The notes under the pieces were generated by a model. The model saw only the letters and a program-made list of their open reading frames with translations, searched no databases and was not told where the DNA came from. A stretch of 64,000 nt of DNA from assembly GCA_036873755.1 (NCBI GenBank), contig JAVTVY010025216.1:1-64000 (forward strand), written 5' to 3'. Positions 47,050-57,836 of the stretch are shown piece by piece. This DNA is from Hanleya hanleyi. Lineage: Eukaryota > Mollusca > Polyplacophora > Lepidopleurida > Hanleyidae. Each line of letters begins with the position of its first letter. The first letter of the stretch is position 1. The position numbers and the translations under genes were made by a program.

Positions 47050-47580
47050 GATCAGCAAACAGTTGGTCGAATCCATATTGCGTGAAGGTCATTGGATTTT
47101 GGTAGAACAATGGAACAGACGGCCCTGGGAAACAAGGTATCTCCGCTATCACCATTGTCCTATATTTTATGCGGAATATTTTCTTTTGCTTCTGGACTTT
47201 TGGCCGTGCTATCGTGGTACGCGTTTACTTCAATTGGCCGTGAGGTTTTGTAGGACAATGGGATAGATGGCCTTCAGTATCAAGGTATCTTCGCTATCAC
47301 CATTGCCTATATTTTAAAACCGAGAATGTTCGTTCGGCATTCTGGCCGTGATACCGTATTATTGCGTTTGGTTATATTGACTATGGTTTTAGCAGGACAG
47401 TGCAAAAACGCCCTTCAATATCAAGGTACCTCCGTTGTTGGAAAACTTATTTTATTTCTGTGAAATTTGGTTGGATGTTTTATATGGACTGTTAGAGGTG
47501 GCCATGATGTTTTGCAGGGCTATGGTGCAGGCGGCCCTCGATATCAATGTATCTTCGTTGCAGCCATATCCTTTTGTGAG
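47050..47580. repeat. Degenerate ~150-bp tandem repeat
   Basis: Units share 'TTGGCCGTG', 'GGTTTTG.AGGACAATGG', 'GGCCCTTCAGTATCAAGGTA' and 'CTCCGCTATCACCATTG', seen near 47095, 47240, 47390 and 47515. They are well diverged. Confidence 0.55.
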
Positions 47581-48283
47581 TCAGAAGAGGGATTTCGCAT
47601 CTATTTTAAGAATCATCATATCGTGTCATAATATTTGGGGCCATGTATGACCTCATGCCATTTATGCTATCATAGATTACATCAGCACAATTATCCGGGA
47701 TTAAGTATGGTTAACAAGGTAAACTTAAGTTTTAGATGTTGTTTTTCGTCTTTGAATTTCTGGCATTGGGCGATAGTTTCCCTACTTTGGAGCATAACAT
47801 CATCTATTGTTTCTACAGCACATCCACACCTAATTGGGAATAGCATCGAAAATCTGAGTTTAGAACTGTTTTCATATGCTAAGCGAGGCTATTTATATAA
47901 TTTAACTAAGCCATCATTGCCTGCTCCCCAGTGTGTTTCAGTCACACATCTCCTAAGGTTTTATTTCTTTATTATTCTATGTTAGCTTGCGGTCAAATAA
48001 CATTCAGGGGAATTTCACGCTATGTTCTAATTCTATCATTTCCGACCATCTATTTCAGGAAGATGAGAGTTAACCAGACGTCGTCAGTTTTCCCCACCTC
48101 TTGAATATCTGTCCAAGTTATTATCTATATATGGTAGAATTATTCTGGTGGACTGTTAGTCCCCTAGTATTCTAGCATTTACTAGGAGTGCTCATGTTGA
48201 GGCGTTTACTCCATCAGACGTCCTCGATGCACATCAGATGAGTTAATTTTTTTAGCTGATCTGGCATCACAGCTCCCGAGCTT
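47581..48283. other. No gene seen
   Basis: AT-rich. A 116-codon plus-strand frame (47635-47985) is hydrophobic but has no recognised family. Confidence 0.3.
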
Positions 48284-48490
48284 ACTTATCTTATTTCGCT
48301 TAAGCCGGTGCTAGGGGCCGTGTGGATACTTCATCGTCTCCACATGAACATCCACAGTAAAGGCGTGGCTGAGATATTAATGCTACGTCCGAGAATCCAC
48401 CGTATTCTCGGATCTGAATGTGAGGTGTCGAGGTAAGCATTCCTGTAGAGTCATATGGTTGCTTTCCCATCTCTTGCATATCTCTCCAAT
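48284..48490 (+). repeat. Structured repeat S, copy 3
   Basis: The core TTAAGCCGGTGCTAGGGGCC is kept. The inner stem CGCTT pairs with AGGCG. The outer closing stem is weaker (ACTTATC with GATATTAA). The trailing hairpin is a perfect 8-bp stem, CCGAGAAT (48389-48396) / ATTCTCGG (48404-48411), with a sequence unlike that of copies 1 and 2. Confidence 0.6.
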
Positions 48491-48749
48491 TCGAGAATAA
48501 AACACCCAGTTGTCTTTGTGTTCGAAAATTTAAATCCCCCTCCAGCCGCCCGTTCTGTAATAGTAATTATATACTAGTAAAAGTTTTTATACAGCTTTCG
48601 CTTTTGTAGATAGTTGCGTCATTGTTCAACTTCAGGGTGGTGCGATTATGTATTACTTCGGCTAGGCCGTTGAACAAAATAGGACAATAACTCTGCTTTG
48701 TAACGTGCCATATACGAGTTGTCAGAGCATTTCCATCATAGCTCTCTAG

Positions 48750-48965
48750 ATTTGTATCTAATACCGCTTATGCCGGTGCTAGGGGCCGTGTGGTCATATC
48801 ATCCAAGTTGCCACATGAACAGGTACAATAAAAGCGTACCTGAGATGCAACACATATCACGAATCGTTAGATTCTTGGTATGTGCTTTAGAATAGGTTAA
48901 CCAGAAGACTATTCTGTGAAGTCATGTGACGCAGTCAGTATGTCGGCACCTCTTCCCACTTCCCT
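48750..48965 (+). repeat. Structured repeat S, copy 4
   Basis: The closing stem TTTGTATCT pairs with AGATGCAA. The inner stem CGCTT (48766-) pairs with AAGCG (48832-), and the core is TGCCGGTGCTAGGGGCC. The trailing hairpin 48851-48884 pairs CACATA with TATGTG and GAATC with GATTC around loop GTTA, again different in sequence from the others. Confidence 0.65.
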
Positions 48966-50387
48966 TATATGTGTTGTAATTTGAAGTGGATAATTTACTT
49001 CCTACTGTTATCTTGCGATCGCTTAAAAGATGTATAACTCAGAGCAGCATTCTGACATTCATGCCCATATTTTGAAGTTGTGTCGTGCAGTCGAAAGTGT
49101 TTTCCGAGGCGGAAACTATTCTTGTGACAGACCGCATTGTGATTAGAACTTATCGTGTTATGTCTTGCAGCAGAGCTAGGATGTGCAATATATCGGACCT
49201 GTACCCATTTGTGCTGTGTGCAGTAAATTGTTTTCTCTATGTTGTTTTCTAATCTATCTTTCGCCATTGTTTCTATAACTTTGCATGGATTGGAAGTCAG
49301 TGAGATTGGTCTATATGACTTGCTGTGAAGTGGGTCCCTGTCTGGCTTTGGGATGGAAACAACGTCTGATGATGTTTTTCAGGACCGAAGAATTTATTTT
49401 TCTGCAATACGGTATTGATACATTCTGGGATGCTATGTTGGGTCTAATTACCTAGCTCTTTTAAGTATTTTTGTAGCCCAATCTGTCTTCTTAACGGCAT
49501 ATTTCTTTTTAAATGTAGTGCCTTTCTGAATTCTCCCGTATTAAACTCAACGGATCAATAGGATCACTGTGTCTAACTTCAAGTTATTTTCCATCTGTTT
49601 TTTTTAGTCAGCTTTTCATGTTTATCCTAAACGATTTTGAGATTTGTTAAGTCTATTGTACTACAGAAAGTTTCTCAGTAGTTTTATTTTGTATCATCGA
49701 TGATCGTATCCGCTTCCCCCATTAAAGTCAAGTCGCGTGTGTTCTAAATTCGCGAGTGCTCATTAGCACCGACGCAAAATGTAATCAAGATAAGACTTTT
49801 TCCCCACGGGATAGACTACTCTGATTGGCTCAAATATACGTCAGCTGCATCCCATTCGTCGGTGTGATTTGTTGTTTCAGCTTCATTAGTATATCTTTAA
49901 AAAGATATACATACCAAATGAAGAACTGAAGTTAACAGACAGCCAGACGGAGTGGCATTCGTTTCAGATATACCTGAATGTCTGTTACATTCTGCAGCCT
50001 TACACTGGAGTTTATACCGCCATTTCCTGGGGTTCACATGCGTAAGGCATTTGGACCTCAGGATGAATAGACTTTAATTGCCCCATGGGTACGTTAAAAC
50101 AGTCTAGGGCAAAACAGATTACACACCAATGGTTACAAATGACCAACCTGAGTATCTGGCCACATCTTTTGTTTTGGGGCTGAGCAATGGTTTCCTCCTG
50201 TCACATTTCGATCTGAATGAGAAAAAAAAGTTATCAAGTTTTCAAAGAAACACTGCAAATCACCAACCAACCTGCTAAAAGATAAAAGTTTTTAAGTGTA
50301 AAGGTATAATTAGGTCGACCCTAAAAAGGTAATCTGGGAACTTGAAAAGCACTCTCATTGAACTTATGCACACAGAAGTTCATCCAC
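48966..50387. other. No gene seen
   Basis: AT-rich sequence with scattered short frames. Nothing recognised apart from a possible extension of copy 4 of repeat S. Confidence 0.35.
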
Positions 50388-50480
50388 TGATGTGGCCGTG
50401 TCGGTTAACCCATCTGTCCTGTTTGACCAGGCGGCTGATTTCACAGTCGATCTGGGTTCGATTCCCTTCAGCACCAATCA
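50388..50480 (+). repeat. tRNA-derived SINE-like unit
   Basis: A-box-like TGGCCGTGTCGGTTAACCC at 50391 and B box GGGTTCGATTCCC at about 50454 give a polymerase III promoter layout. The stems do not close into a full tRNA, so I read it as a SINE head. Confidence 0.55.
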
Positions 50481-50730
50481 CCAATTTCTTACTTCTCAGT
50501 AAGCGTACGATCTTGTCCCCTGTGATAGTTTGAAGACCAGATACTACCGCTAGCGTAATACACCGCTGTAATCATGTTTCCACCAACGGGAAACTTCGGA
50601 GTATTCCACCTTGCATTCCATAGATACCAGACATAACGCATTAAAGACAATACTACGTGACAAGCAAGGAATAAATGGGAAAAACAGTTTAGTCAAATTA
50701 GAATGCCAAACTACATTATCTGAATTATCC

Positions 50731-50942
50731 TTACACATGAGCTTCCCCTTGCAAGCTTCTTATTCGAGCCCTGTGATCTACATCGAAAAGGCGATAGAGA
50801 TCTTGGACGTTTAAAGTGAAATCCTGTTGCGGGTTGAGAACGCCATAACTTCTGTAATTCCCAGCTCCGGAAGAAATGTGTAGCTGCAAAATCTCCCTCA
50901 TCACACAGTTGTTCGATATTGCATGGCGCAAATCTCTTCCAC
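50731..50942 (-). CDS. Terminal exon of an unrecognised gene
   Basis: On the minus strand, acceptor TATTGCATTCAG, then GGRDLRHAISNNCVMREILQ, a middle containing SSGAGNYRSYGVLNPQQDF, and an ending (IRSLQGEAHV) with TAA. The exon opens in phase 1, exactly what exon 52683-52829 leaves. I recognise no family. Confidence 0.4.
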
Positions 50943-52299
50943 CTGAATGCAATAAAATAACAGATGATATGATTTAATAATGTAATGAATGTGTAGATAC
51001 AAGCATTCCAATAGTTATATGTAATGCAGAAAATTTCACATATAATGTGTCACACTACCATCGAATTTCATCCAGGCTTTATATCGCTACAAGTAAAGTG
51101 GCTGAGACAGTAAATATCGTTTCAATGAATTGTCAAGGATCGGTTGAACCGCAACGTCGGAAGGCGTGTATCATTACTTTAAAAAGAAAAATATGTTCTA
51201 TAATCTGTCTACAAGATACCTACACTGACCTTAAACATAAAAAAGATTACAAGGCATGATGTTGATAGTGACCCCCAAGTTAACTATATTATAATAAATC
51301 TTGAAATACACCCATGACCAGTCACTTTAGTAAGTCGTTATGCTCCGAACAAAAAACTTTATTTTTTAATAGAACATAATGTAAAAGAACACAGGACACT
51401 GGTGATTTTGACAAAAAAATATTTACAATAATATACTCTCAAATACAGAGCTTAATATACTTCTCTGTATATTTTCGGACCAGATTTTAATTGAAACATA
51501 CAAGGCATATAAAGACACCAGAGTAGATAAATTCAATCAAAATGAGCCTTGTTTTCGAAACATTTCCAATCCTGAATCAGTGTGTTGCAAAATCACATTT
51601 TCGTAAGGTATGACTTTTGCAATATATTGCTTCTACATATATATTCTCTGATATTTTGAGCAACGAACGCGAGAGGCTCACTGAATTTAGTAACTATAGT
51701 CCTTTGTATATGAGTGAGAGAGGAGAGATTCTATATCTTTTGTTTTATATTCCAAATAAAATAAAAGATTTATAAAAAAATGGGCGTCAGATTAGACATT
51801 TGATACTCCATACAGAATATCCAAATCTATAATCTTATTATCCTTTCCATACGATGCTGCTGGCACATAATTGCTATGTGTATAAACTAGAACGAATATG
51901 ATAGGTATTCACATAATCGCATACGCTCCGTCATGCACAAGGGACTGTATTACACGAGATGATTAAGAACCCCACTTTTATGCTCTATATATGTTCTGCC
52001 TCTGGCTAGTATATTTGGAAACTCTTTGAACGGGCATGAGATGATAATACTATCACCTGAAATCAAGCGTAAGGTGGTACTACTATCTGTTGTAGGCCCC
52101 GTACTTTGATATATGAAATTTTGATTGTAAATCAACATTGGCTTCTTTGAACACCTAAATAGGTTATATACCTGTGCACTTTAGTGATGACAAGTGAGGT
52201 ATGGTATGCTCAGTAAATTAACATGACAAGGCCTATGGAATACTGTCACCTTTACCTTCGACCTCTTAACTGATAGATTTCTCTGGAATCACTGAACTG
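50943..52299. other. Presumed intron; no other feature
   Basis: AT-rich sequence between two exon-like segments on the minus strand. Confidence 0.3.
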
Positions 52300-52620
52300 C
52301 CATGATTATCGTGCAATATATCTGGTTCTACGTTTCTTGACGCTATAATCAAAGCGTGACTGAGATGCATACTCTGGAAAGTGTCATGGAAATTCATTTG
52401 GATAAAAAATAGTGATCGGTGTGACATTTTATGTAAGAAACATCATTGAAAACTGTTGACCGCTTCTCTCTTGATTAAACCAGCTTGTGTTTTTATTATG
52501 TTATGTTTATGTTATGTTTTAACACGTTTAGAAATGATGCGAGCTATTGTACGAAAACGCCTTTCAGTTAGTGACGCGGAAATGCGTTTATGTACGACGA
52601 CTGCATTGAATATCGGAAAT
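52300..52620. repeat. Dispersed repeat family D, reversed copy
   Basis: It contains GAAAACTGTTGACCGCTT and GCGTGACTGAGATGCAT, inverse of words in 15600-16020 and 8190-8340. It lies in the presumed intron of the unrecognised gene. Confidence 0.45.
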
Positions 52621-52682
52621 GACGCCTGATATCGGAGGAGTAGTGTTCATATTTTTACAACCACGTCTGTGCTGTAATTTAC

Positions 52683-52829
52683 CAATCTCTTCGACATGGT
52701 CCAGAATATGGATAATGATGTTCGCTGCCATTTCGCAGGATTTCACTGGACTGCTTCCCGGCAAGATAAAATCAAACTCTCGTCCACGGTTTACCAGTAA
52801 GGGAGCATGGCATCTATCATGGTGGGTTC
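52683..52829 (-). CDS. Internal exon of the same unrecognised gene
   Basis: A 147-bp phase 1-1 exon, acceptor TTCCATTGACAG and donor GTAAAT. It encodes THHDRCHAPLLVNRGREFDF, then ILPGSSPVKSCEMAANIIIH and ILDHVEEI. Its codon-like character and matched splice phase with 50731-50942 are the support. No upstream exon was found. Confidence 0.4.
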
Positions 52830-53959
52830 CTGTCAATGGAAACATAGTACCGGCGGATATTTTATTTCTTGTATAAGCAATTTTACACTTGAAGAATTGG
52901 AACTGAAGAACGTCCATGTAGAACAGAACACTGACCCCAATTTTTCGTACTTTTAAGTATACGCATATTTTACAACCCTATCCCAGGGCGTATTGCGCTG
53001 CGCTCCATTTAGCCCTGTAGGAGTCTCGCCAATTTTGCAGGATTCTTGTAAATTCACAGAAGTGCTACCTTTAATTGTTGTATCGATCACAAAAACTTCT
53101 ATTTATCTTGAAATATACCAAACATTTAACAAAAATGTCACCTGTTTTGAATGCAGCTTTTTACAATTTTATCCTAGAGCTACATGTATATGTTGTGGAA
53201 AGATATATCGGTAAATATCAGGTGATATCAATTCGCCCAGATTGACGGTCGCCATATTCGTTTACCCTGACGACAGATGACCTCTGGTCAACTCCGGCAC
53301 AGTCCAAGAGACCCTGACAGCGCTGAATGAAAAGGCGCAAAGCAGAACACAATGGATGCCCGGTACAGCTTGTCGTGTTACTTATCGTGTTACTTGTTCA
53401 TAATAATTTTCATCATTGAGTTAACGACAGAATAGCTATAAAAGTAGTCTCGTCAGTAATGTTTTAACTGGATTCTTTAATTTGGGAATCTGTTATATTA
53501 GTCTATCTGGGTCGACTATGGTAATCATCTGGACGAATCGGCTGAAACCGTTTCTGAAATAATGTTAGGCATGTACTAACAAAAAAATGTATGATTTACA
53601 CTCTAAAGTAACAGGTTTTCGACAAAATGGTGCTGTTTTTAGTGGATGGGGAGAATGAATCTTCCTCCTAAGCGGCAAATTATACGTTGAAACTTGCGTG
53701 AGTAGTATATCGGGTCTAACCGCCAGATAACCGCCTATCCCTTTAATATGGGAGCCTAATTTGCCTCCACATGTGACCTTTTACCCCTATGAGTCTGCAG
53801 AATGACGTCAGAGTGACGAGGGAATTTCCCGAGGGTTAAGAATAAGAGTGTTTTCACGAATGAATTAGGTCAATCAGAAACAAAACCGGAAATAGCCGAT
53901 ATCTCGCGAATGGCAAGGGCTAAGTTTATGGGACTTTGACTAATGAATACCTTACAACG
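52830..53959. other. No gene seen
   Basis: AT-rich. Short plus-strand frames near 52993-53214 are not supported. Confidence 0.35.
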
Positions 53960-54490
53960 AACGTTTGAATATACCACCGACAACATCATTTCTGGGTGAG
54001 TTGTTATCGACGACAAGCTATACCTATGAAATAAGCGGTAGAGAGGTACTAAACAACATTGTCTTGATTAGAGCCAATTCTGCCCACTACGCAAAATTTG
54101 TTCCCTGGGCGTGTGAGAATCTATTTCTTACTGTCGGACTAAATATCGTCAGTCTGTTAAAATACGGAGAAGAGACTAATAAACCGAGCCCATTATACCA
54201 CTGCCAGTATCAGGGCTTCTGGGTTATTTCTTATCTACGAGAAGCTAACGCTTAATAAACGGGAGATGATGCTGAATACGGTAATGTGTTGGCTGGGCTG
54301 CTACAACATCGGTTTGATTAGAGGCAGATACTTTCAAGGAATTATGGCATAAACTACACCAAATTCGTTCCCTGTGCGTGCAGGAGACTTTCTATCGGAC
54401 TAAATACCGTCAGTATGTTAAAATGCCGAAAACAGAAAAGCCAACCGAGCCCCATACCTTATTACGGTATACTTGCCCATTCTGCAGCGA
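53960..54490. repeat. Diverged ~310-bp tandem duplication
   Basis: 53990-54260 and 54290-54490 share 'TTGATTAGAG.CA', 'CAAA.TT.GTTCCCTG.GCGTG', 'TCGGACTAAAT.TCGTCAGT' and 'CCGAGCCC'. The 96-codon frame in the first copy is broken in the second, so coding is doubtful. Confidence 0.55.
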
Positions 54491-55269
54491 ACTGCTAGGT
54501 ATAAAGGTATTGCGTTAAAGGGCTGAGGGAAGGGGGACTAATCTATAGAGCTCGAATACGCGAGTTAAGACTCGGTTCCTCGAGTCGTGTAACAGATCAA
54601 CAGACATGAAAGACGAGAACAACAACAACAGATAATGTACATATTGATGTTTTAGTCATGAACATGGGCCTTCACCTGCATACAACACTGACAGACGGGG
54701 CTGTAGAACACATAGACGTTGTTTTCGTGATACGTTAAACACGGTGTCGTCGATGACTGTACGAGGAATGGCAGAAGTTACAAATCCAAAACGATGATCC
54801 ACATATATAAGAGGTCCAAGCGCTCACATTGTAGTGCGGCCATTGTACCAGAGACTATTCAGTTTACAGCACGAACAGTTTAGCGTGGGTATCGCGAATC
54901 TAGACTAGCATACAGGGACGCTAATTTAAACGTTGGTTCTTCTTTCCCGGTGTATTGAACAAACATGGCGATAGTTGTAATTTTCATTTTTTGTTTTAGA
55001 TGGATACATGTCTCATTGCCGCAGTAAGGTATTAGCGCAGTTGACGTGTATTTGCCGTCACGTTGTACTCGCGAGAAGTGAATATAAGATATTAAGCCCA
55101 GCCCGTCACAGCGAGAGAGGGATAATGAAAAAAAAAGGAACAAACAACGTGTTTACTGAGCAAAATTAATATCTTAACAGTTCATGCACTTGTTGAACAT
55201 GTTAAACGAGTATATGGTACTTATCGAGAAAACAACAAACGTTAAGTTTGGATGTACGATATCCGCCGA
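54491..55269. other. No gene seen
   Basis: No recognised feature. The minus-strand frame 54880-55143 lacks family resemblance. Confidence 0.3.
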
Positions 55270-55640
55270 CCGGTTACAAATACGTATATCGGCATGGCGT
55301 CAGATCCGACATTCAATGTTCAGCCGTGGTCGTTCAACAATGTTCGAGTCCATAATTGACCTATTCCGTATGAAAGTTCGCACCAATTCTAAATGTGTAT
55401 GAAATAAAGAAATTTAAATACAAGAATATGTTTTGTCAGAGAGCATGTTTCATTGATGTCGGAAAGACACCATGGTGTTCTTTACATATAATAACTGACC
55501 ATCATTCTTCATCATAAGTTTTCCAGAGTATATATCTCACACAATAATCGTGGTTGTTAACAGGGCCAGAGAAGTACATGCTATTCACACCACAGCATTA
55601 AGCGGAATTGGACAAAAGGTACGAGACAGAGATCGTGCAC
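55270..55640. repeat. Dispersed repeat family D copy
   Basis: It shares 'CAGATCCGACATTCAATGTTC', 'GTCCATAATTGACC', 'GGAAAGACACCATGGTGTTC' and 'TTAAGCGGAATTGGACA' with 15600-16020 in the same order. Confidence 0.55.
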
Positions 55641-57836
55641 GTCAAATAGGTTGTTTCAAACGTGTCTTCATGTACAATGGATCAACAAGACCTTGAGAGG
55701 AATATTTTTGCTATTAAGATCTACTCGTGCTGTTTAATTATCATATCTTAATAATACGGCTATGTTCGTCTACTAGCTTGTGGGGCATCTCATAACTCGT
55801 TAATGCTATCCACGTGTATTAAGTTGAAAACGCACAAATAAGTTATGCAGCAAGTCTTGTACAAGCGAGCACCATTATGTGAACATTGCGTGAAAAAATA
55901 TTGTAAGTATTCCAGTAACTAAAATATTTATTTAATAGGCCTAAATCATACCAGCCCTCTGTGAGTACGTTTGTTTGTGGAGATCACCATGATAGTGTTA
56001 CTATTATACATATAAGTGTACATACCAGGTTTTCGGGAGACAACATTTTAATACAAGAAAAAACAACCCCTTTAAGTCTCTAGAGCGGACACGGTACTGA
56101 AATATCCCCTCGTTTCCAAGCTGATGGTGTTTTGACCGTGTCTTGTTAGTTATGTCCACATAATTTACTGTTTAATACAGTTGTATATGCTTTATGATAT
56201 CCACTTGCACTATACATGTGTTCAAGTATAACCTATAGTCAATGTGAACTGCAACCCATGAAGTCACCGGCTCCAGAAAGTCACAGTTATTTCGTCACAA
56301 TTTCATCGGTTATTTCGATACGGCACGGGTTTTCCCAACAGGTTTGTTAAAGTCCATCATGTCTCCATGACATATTTTTTTCCAAACTTCCAGTCTGTCA
56401 ACCAATCGCTGACAGATTGCATTCGTCTATGCACCAATTCGAATATTGCTGCAGTCATCTCGGTGTCAGCAGACGTGTTTGGCAGTTTCAGTATAACAAA
56501 GGTATGTATATTTCGCTGCTAGAAAATAACTTGGCTTGAGTTCCTATACATCTTAGACACTTTGGGTAATTTTTTGTAAATTCATTCTGTACGTTCAATA
56601 TTGGCTCAACGTGAAAAGTGTAGATTACCCACGGACAGGTTTGTCTAGAAAATATGATAAGGACTATTGATGAAACATTACCGTATTAACAGCTTATATG
56701 TTCGTACCGAAAACTGTTCTCTATGAACTGAATGGATTTCAAACCAAACACATGCTGTTCGTGTAATCAGTATGATATAATTCATCACGACAAACTAATC
56801 TACAATTAGAATGAACTACTCATCGATTTCAATATTAACACGTTTCAATCTTGGCTGGATGATGAGGCCTCAACACCAAGACATTATTGTTCACCCTTAC
56901 AGATTTTATATACGAAACGTATATGGGAACGTTCGAATTATTTCTTTACTACGGTGCTATGACACACTTATACCTACATCTGGCATGATCTAGTTTTAAT
57001 ATAGACGTGGAAAATCCATATAACTTATTTCAGTCCGACAGTTGTTTATGTTAACAAAAAACGTTCATAATATATATGGACATTATGAAGTTCACATGTT
57101 TCGGGAAACCAATAAATACACGAGTTCATAATTGTTTACATATTGTCAAGTATTTAACGTTCAAATTTATCGATAGTTCGATATAATCCTATTCGTTACA
57201 AGGGCTGGTAGTAGGATAGCCTTACACATTTTTCCTCGGAACGGTAAACAGCGCTGTCCGGGTATACCGTGAGCAATAGCAACCAAACCAAATCACGTGT
57301 GTATATGTGGGTACGAAGAACCTACATCCGAAAACTTGTTTTCCACGTATTGTCTCATATTCAATGGGAGTGATAACAAGCAGTGGGCTGCTGAGGATAA
57401 TTGTTTTAAAGAAAGGTCCTCATGTCGTATGTCAGTCGAGTTTTCCTAAAAAAAATAATTTGAGATGAAGTTTCACAATTTAAAGAAAGAGTAAATCAGT
57501 TCAACTTATGCGCTGTGCAGTGTGTTAAGTTTTAACTATCCGGTACTATAGGCTTTCCTGTAGAGGAAAATGCCCCCATGTGACGTCACCGAATCCAACA
57601 CAATGTTTATGAGTTGACTGTATTAAACTGAAGTTATTGGGCTATCAGAAAAGAACTGAACTATGGCACAATGTTGGACAGTTCACTGGTGAGATGTTTA
57701 TTCGGACTGGGCTAACTGAACCGAAACATTCCGCATCATGTTTTACAAGAAATCCCCATTTAATGCAAGTCACATCAGAGCCATTACTCGGCGGATAGTA
57801 CTGGATAAGGTTCACAAATTATTCGCATTTCGGTCG
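55641..57836. other. No gene seen
   Basis: About 2.2 kb of AT-rich DNA without recognised exons, repeats or RNA genes. Confidence 0.35.

Noticed and set aside
37180..48965. Hammerhead or HDV ribozyme in repeat S
   Set aside because: No CUGANGA/GAAA pair on either strand and no HDV-type nested pseudoknot core was found. The twister-like reading fits better.
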